DNA of 36,418 bases. Origin: a virus. A model generated the notes under the pieces. That model saw only the letters and a program-made list of their open reading frames with translations. It was not told the origin of the DNA and did no database searches. The translations under genes and the position numbers were made by a program. Within the stretch, counting starts at the first letter, position 1, and each line of letters starts with the position of its first letter. This document shows positions 15,087-23,263 of the stretch, in pieces. Where the stretch lies: the IMG/VR virus record IMGVR_UViG_3300037156_000013, positions 1-36,418 of that record; one strand, 5' to 3'.

Positions 15087-15794
15087 TTAAGTGTAAAGTT
15101 GGCAGATAGGAGCAACGGCAGTTGTAAATGTCGTTGGCGCGGTAATAGTTGCAGGGATAGTTCCAAATACACCAGCTACAGTTGTACCAACTACGTTAGA
15201 ACCATTGGCAGCTAACACATGACGCACAGTATCTGTGGCATTGTTGTATTGAACTGCAATGAAGTAACGACCCGGCGCAAGTGTCACAGGTGAAGTGAAT
15301 GCGCGATTTTGCATAACGTTATAACCAGCCGTAACAGCACCAGCTACAGCAGAGTTAGCAATTAACGCACCGTTAGAACCGTACAAGGCAACAATACCGA
15401 GACTTGTACCGACAGTTGTACCGTTTAATACACCAGCACCTGTCCACGTATTCCAATGTGGAACATAGATTTCAGATATGTTTAATGTACCAGCGACTTG
15501 AGCCACTCCGTTAGTTTCATAACCAGTTAATGCAGCTGAACCTAATGCAATGTTAGGCAGAATTACTGGGCCTTGTAATGATACTGGGGTTGTTTGGCCT
15601 GCTGATTGAATCGCAGCGATATTACCGCCTTGAGTTACAACTTGGTCTGGGCCACCATAGACTGATGGGGTTGTTGTTGTTGCAGCTGCTACAGCGAAGC
15701 CTTGTGCGATTAATGCAGTCTCTGTCGAGTCTGGCAGTGTTACAACCGCACCTGGCGCATAAGTAGCGTATGAGCGCAATAATGTTACTGACAT
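15087..15794 (-). CDS. Putative head decoration or capsid-associated protein
   Basis: 235 aa, rich in Ala, Thr, Val and Gly, beta-rich. It begins with RSYATYAPGAVVTLPDSTET, a phrase seen in short phage proteins encoded next to coat genes; the remainder looks like a jelly-roll or Ig-like domain (LAPGRYFIAVQYNNATDT). It is the first gene after the coat and is separated from it by a hairpin, so it may be made at a different level. Decoration of the capsid is the likeliest role; a fibre-like protein is the alternative. Confidence 0.5.
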   Translation of the reverse strand: MSVTLLRSYATYAPGAVVTLPDSTETALIAQGFAVAAATTTTPSVYGGPDQVVTQGGNIAAIQSAGQTTPVSLQGPVILPNIALGSAALTGYETNGVAQVAGTLNISEIYVPHWNTWTGAGVLNGTTVGTSLGIVALYGSNGALIANSAVAGAVTAGYNVMQNRAFTSPVTLAPGRYFIAVQYNNATDTVRHVLAANGSNVVGTTVAGVFGTIPATITAPTTFTTAVAPICQLYT

Positions 15795-15818
15795 GATTAT
15801 TCCTTTATAAAATTAGAA

Positions 15819-15834
15819 AGGGGATTGCTCCCCT
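15819..15834 (-). terminator. Hairpin after coat gene
   Basis: Perfect six-base stem AGGGGA / TCCCCT with a four-base loop, directly after the coat stop and followed on the minus strand by TTCTAATTTT. The stem is strong but the T-run is broken, so it may act as a partial terminator that lowers expression downstream of coat, or as an mRNA-stabilising 3' hairpin. Confidence 0.55.
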
Positions 15835-15839
15835 ATTGC

Positions 15840-17057
15840 TTACACTGTTAAATATCTACAAGATAATTCGGCGTAAGTCGCGGCCCAGCCAAACAACACG
15901 TCAATACGCATCAAGCTATTGTCATTGATGAAGTCGTAACCATCAGTAACCTTAACAGTGAAACCATTGCGTGACTCTTGATGAGCGCGTGCACCTGTGC
16001 CAGCTGGCGGCATTTCCATAGGAACCATAGCCAATGTAAACGCATCTTTATGGAACGCGATGTTAGATTGATATGCTGTTGAAGGTGTACCTTTAATCAC
16101 ATAAGGTTGACCATTAGTTGGTGATGCTGTTACGTTCTGGAATGCACCGCTAGTAACCAAGGCTGGGCTTACGTTGATAGTAGTTGCACCTTGCAACGCA
16201 TCAGCAGTAACGATGAAGTCAGCAAGCACACCAGTTGATTGACGTGTTTGCGGATTAACTGCATAAACGCCCGGCAATGTAATAGCTGTACCACGTGCCA
16301 ATGTACCAGCAGCAACAGCAACGACAGTGAGAGCCGTACCAGTGATATTTGCCGCATTGATATTGGTTGCAGTTGCAGCACCTAAAGTCAATGTAGATAC
16401 GTTCTGATCCATGCCGATGACAAAGCCCAATGAATCAACCATCATGCCGTTACCGTATTGTGCTTTGATTTTTTCTTGTGAATTGAAAAGACCAGATAAG
16501 CCAGCAACAGAAGCACCGTTAAGACCTGGGCCCATGATGAAAGCTTTCTCACCGCGATTAGTCGGTGCGGCCATTTCATTCAAACGGCGTAATGAATCAG
16601 TGTAAACTTGCACAGCACCGATTTGAGTTGTAGGTAAAGCACCTGTTACGTTCAATGTGTTGTATGCTGAGAACTTGGCAAGCTCAAGACCTTGACGATC
16701 AATCTCATTGACTACAGTTGCAATAGCAGCTTGAATTTTAGTATCCAATGAATCTTCTGTAAGGCCGACAGTGCGCTCAAAGCTAGTGAAGTTTAAATCT
16801 GTACCGCCTTGAGTAAGTGTTAATGGTACGGTTGTATCTGTTGATGCTTGTGGTACTGATACGCGACCAGCACGGTAAGTGTAACGAGAAGGACGTTTGA
16901 TATTGATAGTAGCACCCGGCGCATAGCCGCGTGACATATTACCAGTATATTCATCTTCCCATGTACGGTTGACGTTAGAGGCGAATGATAAGCTATTCTC
17001 CAAGATTGCTAGTGTTTTCTTTGCTACGATAGAACTCGTGGCTAATACGTTGCTCAT
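15840..17057 (-). CDS. Major capsid protein, P22 coat (gp5)-like
   Basis: 405 aa, close to P22 coat (430). It begins with VLATSSIVAKKTLAILENSL followed by NRTWEDEY and GATINIKRPSRY, the N-terminal arm and early strands of the P22-like HK97 fold, and has SLDTKIQAAIATVVNEIDRQ, which resembles the spine helix region. An inserted beta-rich section (about 225-320) resembles the I-domain of P22 coat. The C-terminus has AHQESRNGFTVKVTDGYDF and IDVLFGWAATYAELSCR, highly typical. It assembles on the scaffold encoded just upstream. Confidence 0.85.
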   Translation of the reverse strand: MSNVLATSSIVAKKTLAILENSLSFASNVNRTWEDEYTGNMSRGYAPGATINIKRPSRYTYRAGRVSVPQASTDTTVPLTLTQGGTDLNFTSFERTVGLTEDSLDTKIQAAIATVVNEIDRQGLELAKFSAYNTLNVTGALPTTQIGAVQVYTDSLRRLNEMAAPTNRGEKAFIMGPGLNGASVAGLSGLFNSQEKIKAQYGNGMMVDSLGFVIGMDQNVSTLTLGAATATNINAANITGTALTVVAVAAGTLARGTAITLPGVYAVNPQTRQSTGVLADFIVTADALQGATTINVSPALVTSGAFQNVTASPTNGQPYVIKGTPSTAYQSNIAFHKDAFTLAMVPMEMPPAGTGARAHQESRNGFTVKVTDGYDFINDNSLMRIDVLFGWAATYAELSCRYLTV

Positions 17058-17086
17058 TGTATAACTCCTTTGTTTACGTGTATAAT
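17057..17086 (+). promoter_or_regulatory. Possible promoter for the HNH gene
   Basis: A perfect TATAAT at 17081-17086 lies 34 bases before the HNH start; the -35 (TTGTAT at 17057-17062, 18-base spacing) is weak. It would allow the plus-strand homing endonuclease to be made independently of the late operon. Confidence 0.35.
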
Positions 17087-17119
17087 ATAAAACTCATAAC
17101 CAACCTAAAGGTCACAAAT

Positions 17120-17671
17120 ATGATTAGCATTAAAGTAGAAGGAATCGAATACCGATTTTACGACCACTTGTTTGCAGTTTCTGCTTGCGGAAAAGTTCTT
17201 AGAACATTCCAACCCTACGAGCCAAGAGACTACCGTCCAGACGGATATAGAACATTAGGACGTAAAAGATTGATGCATCGAGTAGTTGCTACTTGCTGGA
17301 TACCAAATCCAGACAATAAGGAACATGTACATCATATCAATGGCGATAGAAAAGATAATCGAGCATCAAATTTACAATGGCTTACACCAAAAGAACATAT
17401 TGGTGAATCTCATCCTACTAATGGCTATTATGTACGCACGCCAGAAATACTTGAGAAGTACCGACAAGTTCAATTAGGTCGTAAAGATAGTGAAGAAACT
17501 AAAGCTCTTAAAAAAGTAACTTTAGATGCTTACCGCAATAAACGCGGTTGTAAAGTTAATGGCATTACCTATCAAAGCATGTCAGAAGGCGCAAGAGCCA
17601 CTGGAATGCTTCTAAGTAGTTTTGCTGTAAGGTGTCGTTCTAAAAACTTTCCTGATTACGAACTTATTTAA
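17120..17671 (+). CDS. HNH homing endonuclease
   Basis: 183 aa. The HNH core reads LMHRVVATCWIPNP, then VHHINGDRKDNRASNLQWLT, with the His-His-Asn pattern of phage HNH homing nucleases. The C-terminus (KVNGITYQSMSEGARATGML to the end) looks like a NUMOD1-type DNA-binding helix. AAAGG eight bases before ATG 17120 supports this start. It lies between coat and scaffold on the strand opposite to all its neighbours, i.e. a free-standing mobile gene inserted in an intergenic gap. It starts 63 bases from the coat start and ends two bases from the scaffold stop. Confidence 0.85.
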   Translation: MISIKVEGIEYRFYDHLFAVSACGKVLRTFQPYEPRDYRPDGYRTLGRKRLMHRVVATCWIPNPDNKEHVHHINGDRKDNRASNLQWLTPKEHIGESHPTNGYYVRTPEILEKYRQVQLGRKDSEETKALKKVTLDAYRNKRGCKVNGITYQSMSEGARATGMLLSSFAVRCRSKNFPDYELI

Positions 17672-17672
17672 T

Positions 17673-18476
17673 TTATCTATTTAAATATTTCGCACCGCGC
17701 TTACGGTCATGTTCTAGCATTTCGTCATAGCTCATGTCCTCAAGCTTCTTGGTTAGGTTTCCCTTTCCTTCGATTGGCTTGATTGGCGTTGGTGCGTTGG
17801 ATGTTTTTACTGGGGCTTTAGCTGAGAGTTTGTCCTCAAGCTTGCCTATTTCTTTTGCTTGCGCGTATGCTGGTAAGTCTGCAATCCGTTTAGCTTCGTC
17901 CTGATTCTTTGCCAAGTAATAGACAATGTCTGCTGACTGGTCGCTCTCCAAAATAGAGAGATAAGCGGCGCGTGAGTAATTAGTCTTGTCGGATTTAACT
18001 ACATCCTCAAAGTCATCATATTTACGTTCACCAGCTTCAATCAGTTCAGTCTGACGCTCAGTCGTGCGCTGGGCTTCTGTCTGTTCACTATTCTTACGTG
18101 CTTCATCAGCCTTTGATTGTTCGATAGCAGCCAAACGCTGGTCTACCTTCCAATCTGTTAAAGCTTCTTGAAACTCTCCGTAATCTGTAAAGTTTTCTAT
18201 CATAGGCTTGTTAGCTGGGATAGCGGCTTGTTGCTTCACTTCTTGCAATACCTGTGCGCGTGTAGTTGATTCAATACGTTCGCGCTCTAGCTTACGTTCA
18301 AGCTTAGTTACTCGTTTTTGAACAATCGCATCAAGCTCTGCTTGTGTGAAGGTCTTTTCAGCCGGTTCTTCGGAGGGCTTCTCCGTTTCCTCTACCTGTT
18401 CAGTGATAGGTGACTGCTCGGCTGTTTGTATCACTTCGCCTTGTGATGTTTCTATTACCGGTGCTTCTTCTGACAT
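17673..18476 (-). CDS. Scaffolding protein
   Basis: 267 aa, highly charged. Residues 1-45 are acidic and rich in Glu/Pro/Thr; about 45-80 is a basic coiled coil (AIVQKRVTKLERKLERERIE), followed by mostly helical sequence and a Pro-rich linker; the end (KLEDMSYDEMLEHDRKRGAK) is a basic helix, as expected for the coat-binding tail of P22-type scaffolds. Its place between portal and coat fits. P22 scaffold is 303 aa. Assigned from composition and position. Confidence 0.75.
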   Translation of the reverse strand: MSEEAPVIETSQGEVIQTAEQSPITEQVEETEKPSEEPAEKTFTQAELDAIVQKRVTKLERKLERERIESTTRAQVLQEVKQQAAIPANKPMIENFTDYGEFQEALTDWKVDQRLAAIEQSKADEARKNSEQTEAQRTTERQTELIEAGERKYDDFEDVVKSDKTNYSRAAYLSILESDQSADIVYYLAKNQDEAKRIADLPAYAQAKEIGKLEDKLSAKAPVKTSNAPTPIKPIEGKGNLTKKLEDMSYDEMLEHDRKRGAKYLNR

Positions 18477-18493
18477 TTTTCATCCTTAGAAAT

Positions 18494-18516
18494 GAAAAAA
18501 GCCCAATTAAGGGCTT
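18494..18516 (-). terminator. Intrinsic terminator upstream of scaffold
   Basis: Minus-strand AAGCCC, loop TTAATT, GGGCTT followed by T-run (plus-strand A at 18495-18500). Strong canonical Rho-independent terminator. It lies just upstream of the scaffold start, so scaffold and coat transcription must either read through it or start after it. Confidence 0.7.
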
Positions 18517-18528
18517 TGGCTCGGTATA

Positions 18529-18542
18529 GCCTACCGATAGGC
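18529..18542 (-). other. Perfect hairpin GCCTA/TAGGC
   Basis: A five-base perfect stem closed by a four-base loop (TCGG on the minus strand). It has no pure T-run of its own but lies between two terminators. Part of a cluster of four hairpins in about 105 bases. Confidence 0.5.
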
Positions 18543-18544
18543 GT

Positions 18545-18567
18545 AAAAAAACCGCACTCAAGCGGTT
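18545..18567 (-). terminator. Intrinsic terminator, AACCGC/GCGGTT family
   Basis: Minus-strand AACCGC, loop TTGAGT, GCGGTT and a run of T (plus-strand A at 18545-18551). Same family as hairpins at 12995 and 13108. Confidence 0.7.
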
Positions 18568-18581
18568 AAATGTTTTGTTAT

Positions 18582-18598
18582 CGCCACACTAAGTGGCG
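18582..18598 (-). other. Perfect hairpin CGCCAC/GTGGCG
   Basis: Six-base perfect stem with a five-base loop; no T-run follows. It is the first of the four hairpins met by leftward transcription, immediately after the stop of the 31-aa micro-gene. Confidence 0.55.
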
Positions 18599-18606
18599 GT
18601 GGTTGG

Positions 18607-18702
18607 TTATATTGGACAGCTATTAAATATCTTAGTATTCTTACCATTAAATGTAGGCGTGCCAGTGGTGTTAATTACGCCACTCAGTGATTGTTTGCTC
18701 AT
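18607..18702 (-). CDS. 31-aa micro-protein upstream of scaffold
   Basis: AAGGA eight bases before ATG 18702 opens a 31-codon frame (SKQSLSGVINTTGTPTFNGK and a short end). It lies in the late operon between the putative virion protein and the hairpin cluster. The good ribosome site is the main support; no family recognised. Confidence 0.4.
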   Translation of the reverse strand: MSKQSLSGVINTTGTPTFNGKNTKIFNSCPI

Positions 18703-18716
18703 TTTATTGTCCTTGA

Positions 18717-18797
18717 TTATCTGACACGGCGTGCGCTAATGAATCCATAAGGGTCGCTTCTTCCATTCTGGATAATCGTACAGGCTACTTGTGTCAT
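18717..18797 (-). CDS. 26-aa micro-protein in late operon
   Basis: ATG 18797 overlaps the stop of the preceding gene (ATGA) and has GAAGGA upstream. The 26 residues include NGRSDPYGFISARRVR. The coupled start supports translation. Function unknown. Confidence 0.4.
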   Translation of the reverse strand: MTQVACTIIQNGRSDPYGFISARRVR

Positions 18798-19465
18798 TGT
18801 TGCATTCCTTCATTGTCTGGGTTTGACGTATTTAAATCTTTATTGTTAACAGGAACGGCTGTATTCAAATCAAATTTTGGCGATAAATTTTCAACAGTAC
18901 CAGATTGAATATATGATTTTAAGTCATCTAAATATTTTTGTTGTGATGGAGATAATTTTAACTCGTCGATTGCTTCTTTAGGCCATTGATTAAGGACTGA
19001 ACCACGAATTGCAGAATCAGTCGCATTTCTTAATTTAATTTCATCCGGGGCAACGGTATCTTTATAATCGCCTTGTTCTCTAAATACTTCTTTTTGCCAA
19101 TCGGTTAAAGATGACATAAGTTTGTCTCTAGTTTCATTGGCATAAGTATCGCCATGTAATACTTCTCCTGCAATATCATTTGGGTTCATTCCTCCACGTT
19201 GATATATATCTATCCCTAACGCTTCTAGCGGGATAGTTTTTGGACGTGTAACATATCCCTGAGACTTAGTTCCCTCCCATCCAGTTTCGTTTGGCTTCCA
19301 TGTTTCAGCATATCCCCAAGTGTCTTTATCTTTTTGATTTGTTGTTATAACTACATTATGCTTATTTATAAATGGGTACATTCTTCTAGTATCAGATAGA
19401 AGTCTTGAATTTTCAGAAGAATAGTCTATTACTGGTTGTGCTGTACTTAAGTCAAACTCAGGCAT
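18794..19465 (-). CDS. Putative virion-associated protein between portal and scaffold
   Basis: 223 aa from ATG 19465, which has AAGGA about ten bases upstream; the longer frame above it is antisense-like. The protein is bracketed by two similar phrases, FDLSTAQPV at residues 4-12 and FDLNTAVPV near the C-terminus, a short motif that in phages often occurs at the beginning of internal virion proteins. The middle is soluble and mixed (GYAETWKPNETGWEG, NPNDIAGEVLHGDTYANETR). I recognise no enzyme signature. Its location in the packaging block suggests a minor capsid or ejected protein. The portal frame, read past its amber codon, ends eight bases inside this gene. Confidence 0.5.
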   Translation of the reverse strand: MPEFDLSTAQPVIDYSSENSRLLSDTRRMYPFINKHNVVITTNQKDKDTWGYAETWKPNETGWEGTKSQGYVTRPKTIPLEALGIDIYQRGGMNPNDIAGEVLHGDTYANETRDKLMSSLTDWQKEVFREQGDYKDTVAPDEIKLRNATDSAIRGSVLNQWPKEAIDELKLSPSQQKYLDDLKSYIQSGTVENLSPKFDLNTAVPVNNKDLNTSNPDNEGMQQ

Positions 19466-19577
19466 GTTCAATTTCCTTATTGGGGCCAACATAAGCCAGA
19501 TTACCCTGCGCATCACGATGTAATATATGTCCTGTTTTAGGATGTATTAATGGTTTTTGCCATTGGTATTGCTTCTG
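19458..19577 (-). other. In-frame open extension after portal amber stop
   Basis: After the portal TAG (19578-19580) the same frame stays open for 39 codons to a TGA at 19458-19460. It reads QKQYQWQKPLIHPKTGHILH followed by RDAQGNLAYVGPNKEIEHA, a protein-like composition. It has no ATG, GTG or TTG start. The context CAA-CAA-TAG-CAG-AAG-CAA suggests a former CAG codon. Its TGA overlaps the start of the next gene by eight bases, the usual spacing of real gene ends here. Confidence 0.5.
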
Positions 19578-21761
19578 CTATTGTTGTGGAGCTTCTGGTT
19601 CAGGTGGTGCAATGTGATTAATTAGATGTGCCACAGCGTCCTCGATAGCTTGAATGCGGTCTGGTGCAGCCGCTTCTTTCTGTGCTGCATCTAACTCAAC
19701 CTTCAAGCGGTCTGTTTCAGCTTTGAACGTGTCGATATCAAGCTTCTTCATCTCATATTCATTCTTGCTTTGAGTATCGTTAGCTTTCTGCTCAAGTATC
19801 TTGGCTTCTTGCTCTGCTTCGTCCATTGCTTTGTGTGCTGCGTCAAGTTGTTGAGTAAGTTGCTGTACTGCTTGTTGCGCTTGCTGTTTAACTTGCTGTA
19901 CTTCTGGGCTTTCACCATCTTTCTGCTCTTGCAATTGTGGCGGCATCATTTTCTTCAAGCGGTCGCTAATCTCTTGAGCGTAAGGCATATCCATTGATTT
20001 AAATAACAAGTCACCAATGATAGGCATTAAGTCTGGGCTAGACTGTACCAACTGAGTTAAGAAGTCTGCACCTTCCATGCGTTTAGTCGCATAGCCTGAG
20101 CCTGTAGTAATCGTTACGTCATACTTACCTACGCCAAGGTTATAGATTTTCTTGATAACACCATTCGCATCACGCGTCTTAGTCACTGCTTGTTGTTGTT
20201 CTGGATCTATCTTCACATAATCAGGCGTACCATCTTCACCAAGAATACGAACTAATTGAGCGGTATCGTAAACAATTGGTATCATTCCCATGATGATTCG
20301 ACCAGCATGACGAATAGATTTACTTTGATTATCAGGGAATTGAAACGTGGCCATATCGCCTTGTTTCTGCTGTGCATTCATTGCACGACCTGACTTGGCA
20401 TTACCATCTTGCCCGACTGATGCTTGATACATTCCTAAAGCTGACTGTATGTCATGCTCTGATGTTTCCATGTCCTGAATAAGGCCAGTAGGTACGCCAG
20501 CATAGCCTTGTCTTTGTGGAGGCGGCGTTAATGTACCGTTGATATTAACAGGCTTGTAACGCAACACGGCACGATTAACACGGTTAGAGCTTGCCCATTC
20601 AGCCTCATAGCCTTCAAGCTGTCCAGCAGCGGCAATATATGGAGCTTTAGACGCAAGGTTTAATGTTTCAACTACTGTTGAGCGTTGATAGTTATACATA
20701 CGCTGTGCATCTTTAACGCCACGAATAACACCGCGTAAATGCAACTTACCGTCAATGTCTGTTTCTATGCCGATTACGCGAACTACTGGAATAAATGTGC
20801 CCGGTACTTCTGTTGATTCTAATTCTTCTGCGCCAGTGACTTTACACCATTTAACTTTGGTCTTATGACCATCACGTTTCTTGAGTATCTTTGGTGCCGG
20901 TTCTTTAGGCTGTGGGAAACTATCTTCACTTGGCTCTAAGTCTGCATCAGTTTCGTTTTCTTCTTCTTTATCGCTGCTTAGATACTTTTCTTCGTAGTCA
21001 TCTTTAAATATTGAATTGCCATCTTCAAGCAGATATAGCTCAGTCTTTACTTCTTCAATGTAAAAGTATTCAGCGATACGCACATTATCAGCATCAGCCC
21101 AATCCTCGTTACTATCACCGGTCGCAGAGTTCCATGCGGATAACTCAACCTTTGGATACATCTCTTTGAATTCATCACGCTTAACCATCATTGTGATTAA
21201 GCACTCTTTCTGGTCTGAACCGTCTGGTTCTTTAGAGTCAGGGTCAAAGTAGACAGTAAATCTGTTGCGAATGCGTGCAATGCGTATCTCTTGCTGGAAA
21301 CTATCACCTACATATTCAGTGATAATCCGAAAGTAACCAGTTCCGCTTGTAACCTGTCCTTCTGCCGCCCAATCATAGGCAATATCAGCCTTACTAGCGT
21401 CTTCAATGTGTCGAATGATACCTTGATATATCTCAGCGACTTCAATGTCACCATTGTCGTCTACAGGACGCGCTTTGATGCTTGGGCGATTCTGTCTCAT
21501 GCTGTTGATGATTTGGTTCTTGTACTGATTAACCTTATCAACAACTAAACATGGTCTTGCACCTTGAGGGTCTGCTTCACGAATAGCTTTAAGCTGTGGA
21601 GGCCATTGCTCAAGCAAGCCAGAGAAGCGAATATCGTCAAGCTCCTCTTTGCGTTGATCTGACTCATAGACTTTGGCGCGTTGATAGAATGCTTTGGCGC
21701 GTTCGACAATAGTCATCTCAACATCGTCTTTGTCTGTCTTGATTACTTTACTTTTAGCCAT
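19578..21761 (-). CDS. Portal protein, P22 gp1-like
   Basis: 727 aa, almost exactly the length of P22 portal (725). It begins with a helical RAKAFYQRAKVYESDQRKEE segment, then the wing (RPCLVVDKVNQYKNQIINSM, RQNRPSIKARPVDDNGD), a stem/clip section and a C-terminal helical region rich in Gln/Glu (about 610-715), the counterpart of the barrel. The portal forms the dodecameric DNA channel and binds terminase and gp4. It overlaps the terminase gene by one base (TAATG). The stop is an amber codon followed by an unusual open in-frame stretch. Confidence 0.85.
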   Translation of the reverse strand: MAKSKVIKTDKDDVEMTIVERAKAFYQRAKVYESDQRKEELDDIRFSGLLEQWPPQLKAIREADPQGARPCLVVDKVNQYKNQIINSMRQNRPSIKARPVDDNGDIEVAEIYQGIIRHIEDASKADIAYDWAAEGQVTSGTGYFRIITEYVGDSFQQEIRIARIRNRFTVYFDPDSKEPDGSDQKECLITMMVKRDEFKEMYPKVELSAWNSATGDSNEDWADADNVRIAEYFYIEEVKTELYLLEDGNSIFKDDYEEKYLSSDKEEENETDADLEPSEDSFPQPKEPAPKILKKRDGHKTKVKWCKVTGAEELESTEVPGTFIPVVRVIGIETDIDGKLHLRGVIRGVKDAQRMYNYQRSTVVETLNLASKAPYIAAAGQLEGYEAEWASSNRVNRAVLRYKPVNINGTLTPPPQRQGYAGVPTGLIQDMETSEHDIQSALGMYQASVGQDGNAKSGRAMNAQQKQGDMATFQFPDNQSKSIRHAGRIIMGMIPIVYDTAQLVRILGEDGTPDYVKIDPEQQQAVTKTRDANGVIKKIYNLGVGKYDVTITTGSGYATKRMEGADFLTQLVQSSPDLMPIIGDLLFKSMDMPYAQEISDRLKKMMPPQLQEQKDGESPEVQQVKQQAQQAVQQLTQQLDAAHKAMDEAEQEAKILEQKANDTQSKNEYEMKKLDIDTFKAETDRLKVELDAAQKEAAAPDRIQAIEDAVAHLINHIAPPEPEAPQQ

Positions 21762-23263
21762 TAACCAGCCCAGCCCATATCGCCGTAATATGATGGTGCG
21801 TTCATTGCAGTATCCTTATTAATTTCAGCCGGCCAGATAAGTTCTATATCAGGCTCAGCTATTCTAGCTAACGCATCAAGCATGTCGTCATGAATGGAAA
21901 CAGGGAAAGCTTTATATTCATCTTCAATAAAGCCTTCAACCAAGTCTCGTGAGATTTTCTCGTAATCAGTTTTGTATAGGGATAATGGCAAGTAGAATTT
22001 ACCCTGCTCAAATATTGGTACTAAGCGTCTAATTCTGTCGTTCTTTGGAGTAGCTCCGCCAACTTCAACTATGTCAAACCTATAATTCTGTTCAGTCTGT
22101 AATCGCTTGATAAACTCAACATCAGCCATCATGCCGTAACGCTCATAGCGAACTTCTATCGGCTTCCACTTCTTATGTAGCCTAATAACATTCTCGGCAC
22201 GTTCGGTTATGTTTAAGCGGTCACGTATCATGTCTAGCGCGTAATAGTTTCCATCGTTACCAAGGCCAATAATCCACATTGATGTGTAATCAGAGCCTTT
22301 ACGCTTCTCGTTAGCAGCATCAACCAATAGATAACGATTAGTCCCGCTTGAAGCATCACCTTCATAATGTTTAATCCACTCTTTCTTAAAGCCTTGAGTA
22401 GAATCTGCAACTGGATTTTGTAGCATTTGACAGTTAAATGTATATGGCCCTTGATCTCTACGTTTCTCTGATAATCGTTCACGCGTCAGTAATACTGGAT
22501 TGCCTTCAAAAGTACCGTCATCAGTTGCCGTGTAAACTCTTGGCTCGGCAGTTCCACGCGCCATGATTGTTTTATATGTATCGTTGAAGTGGTAGCGAGT
22601 TCCGATAAACCGACGATGACCACCTTCAGCACCTAAGTTATAACTAAGCTCTAATGCTTCGGTAGTCTTAGCTATCATGTCAGGCGTTGTTACGCTTTCA
22701 CGCGTCACCACATCATCATAAACAAGCTTTGTGTAATGCTTCGATGTTGGTTGTCCGTCAACTAATCCCCAAGCCTCAATCGTTGCTTCTTTAGGATTAG
22801 ACTTACGCTTAACAATGATTCCTTCATCTTCCGACCACTTCGGAGCTTCTTTGCTTGGATTAGACCAAAGCACATCAGGGAATAATTCAAGAAGCTGTAC
22901 ATTGCTTTCTAGCTCACGCTTAATCTGCCGCAAGAATGCTTTAGCAATTGGTCTTGTATGGCTGAATAAGCCAAATGTCTGTTCAGGGTCTTTTAATATA
23001 TCTTGAATTGTCAGACCAAATGTAATAATGGTTGACTTGTAATGCTCACGTGCCCATAAATCAATATGGTCGTTTGGGTTATCTTGTATCTCTTTGCATC
23101 TATCGAATAACCATTGACGTTCAATGTCTTTTCGGTTTAATACATAGCGGATTAAAAAATATAAATCATTTAATGCTAGGTAACGTAATGATTGCTTCTT
23201 ATCTTTGTCTGATAATGTCGTCAATAATACTTGTAACTGATTCTGATAATCCGTGAGTAACAT
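21761..23263 (-). CDS. terL: Terminase large subunit
   Basis: 500 aa. ATPase: variant Walker A AREHYKST at 71-78; Walker B KLVYDDVV at 179-186 with Asp183-Asp184. Nuclease: RNase H-like with YLLVDAANEKRKGSDYTS starting at 311 (Asp315), later EVRYERYG, and HDDMLDALA near residue 470. It cuts concatemers and pumps DNA into the procapsid through the portal. The start overlaps the small subunit gene by 65 bases. The fold and motif order are clear even though the packaging mode (headful or cos) cannot be read from them. Confidence 0.9.
   Translation of the reverse strand: MLLTDYQNQLQVLLTTLSDKDKKQSLRYLALNDLYFLIRYVLNRKDIERQWLFDRCKEIQDNPNDHIDLWAREHYKSTIITFGLTIQDILKDPEQTFGLFSHTRPIAKAFLRQIKRELESNVQLLELFPDVLWSNPSKEAPKWSEDEGIIVKRKSNPKEATIEAWGLVDGQPTSKHYTKLVYDDVVTRESVTTPDMIAKTTEALELSYNLGAEGGHRRFIGTRYHFNDTYKTIMARGTAEPRVYTATDDGTFEGNPVLLTRERLSEKRRDQGPYTFNCQMLQNPVADSTQGFKKEWIKHYEGDASSGTNRYLLVDAANEKRKGSDYTSMWIIGLGNDGNYYALDMIRDRLNITERAENVIRLHKKWKPIEVRYERYGMMADVEFIKRLQTEQNYRFDIVEVGGATPKNDRIRRLVPIFEQGKFYLPLSLYKTDYEKISRDLVEGFIEDEYKAFPVSIHDDMLDALARIAEPDIELIWPAEINKDTAMNAPSYYGDMGWAG

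Noticed and set aside
5722-18567. Pasteurellaceae DNA-uptake signal (AAGTGCGGT) in hairpins
   Set aside because: The hairpins have TAGTGCGGT or GAGTGCGGT, one base off, and only a few copies in terminator positions; not evidence for a Haemophilus-type host.
19578-19580. Genome-wide amber recoding
   Set aside because: TAG ends other genes in normal overlapping positions (25021, 32093, 33481, 34396), so the portal amber is treated as a single-site oddity.
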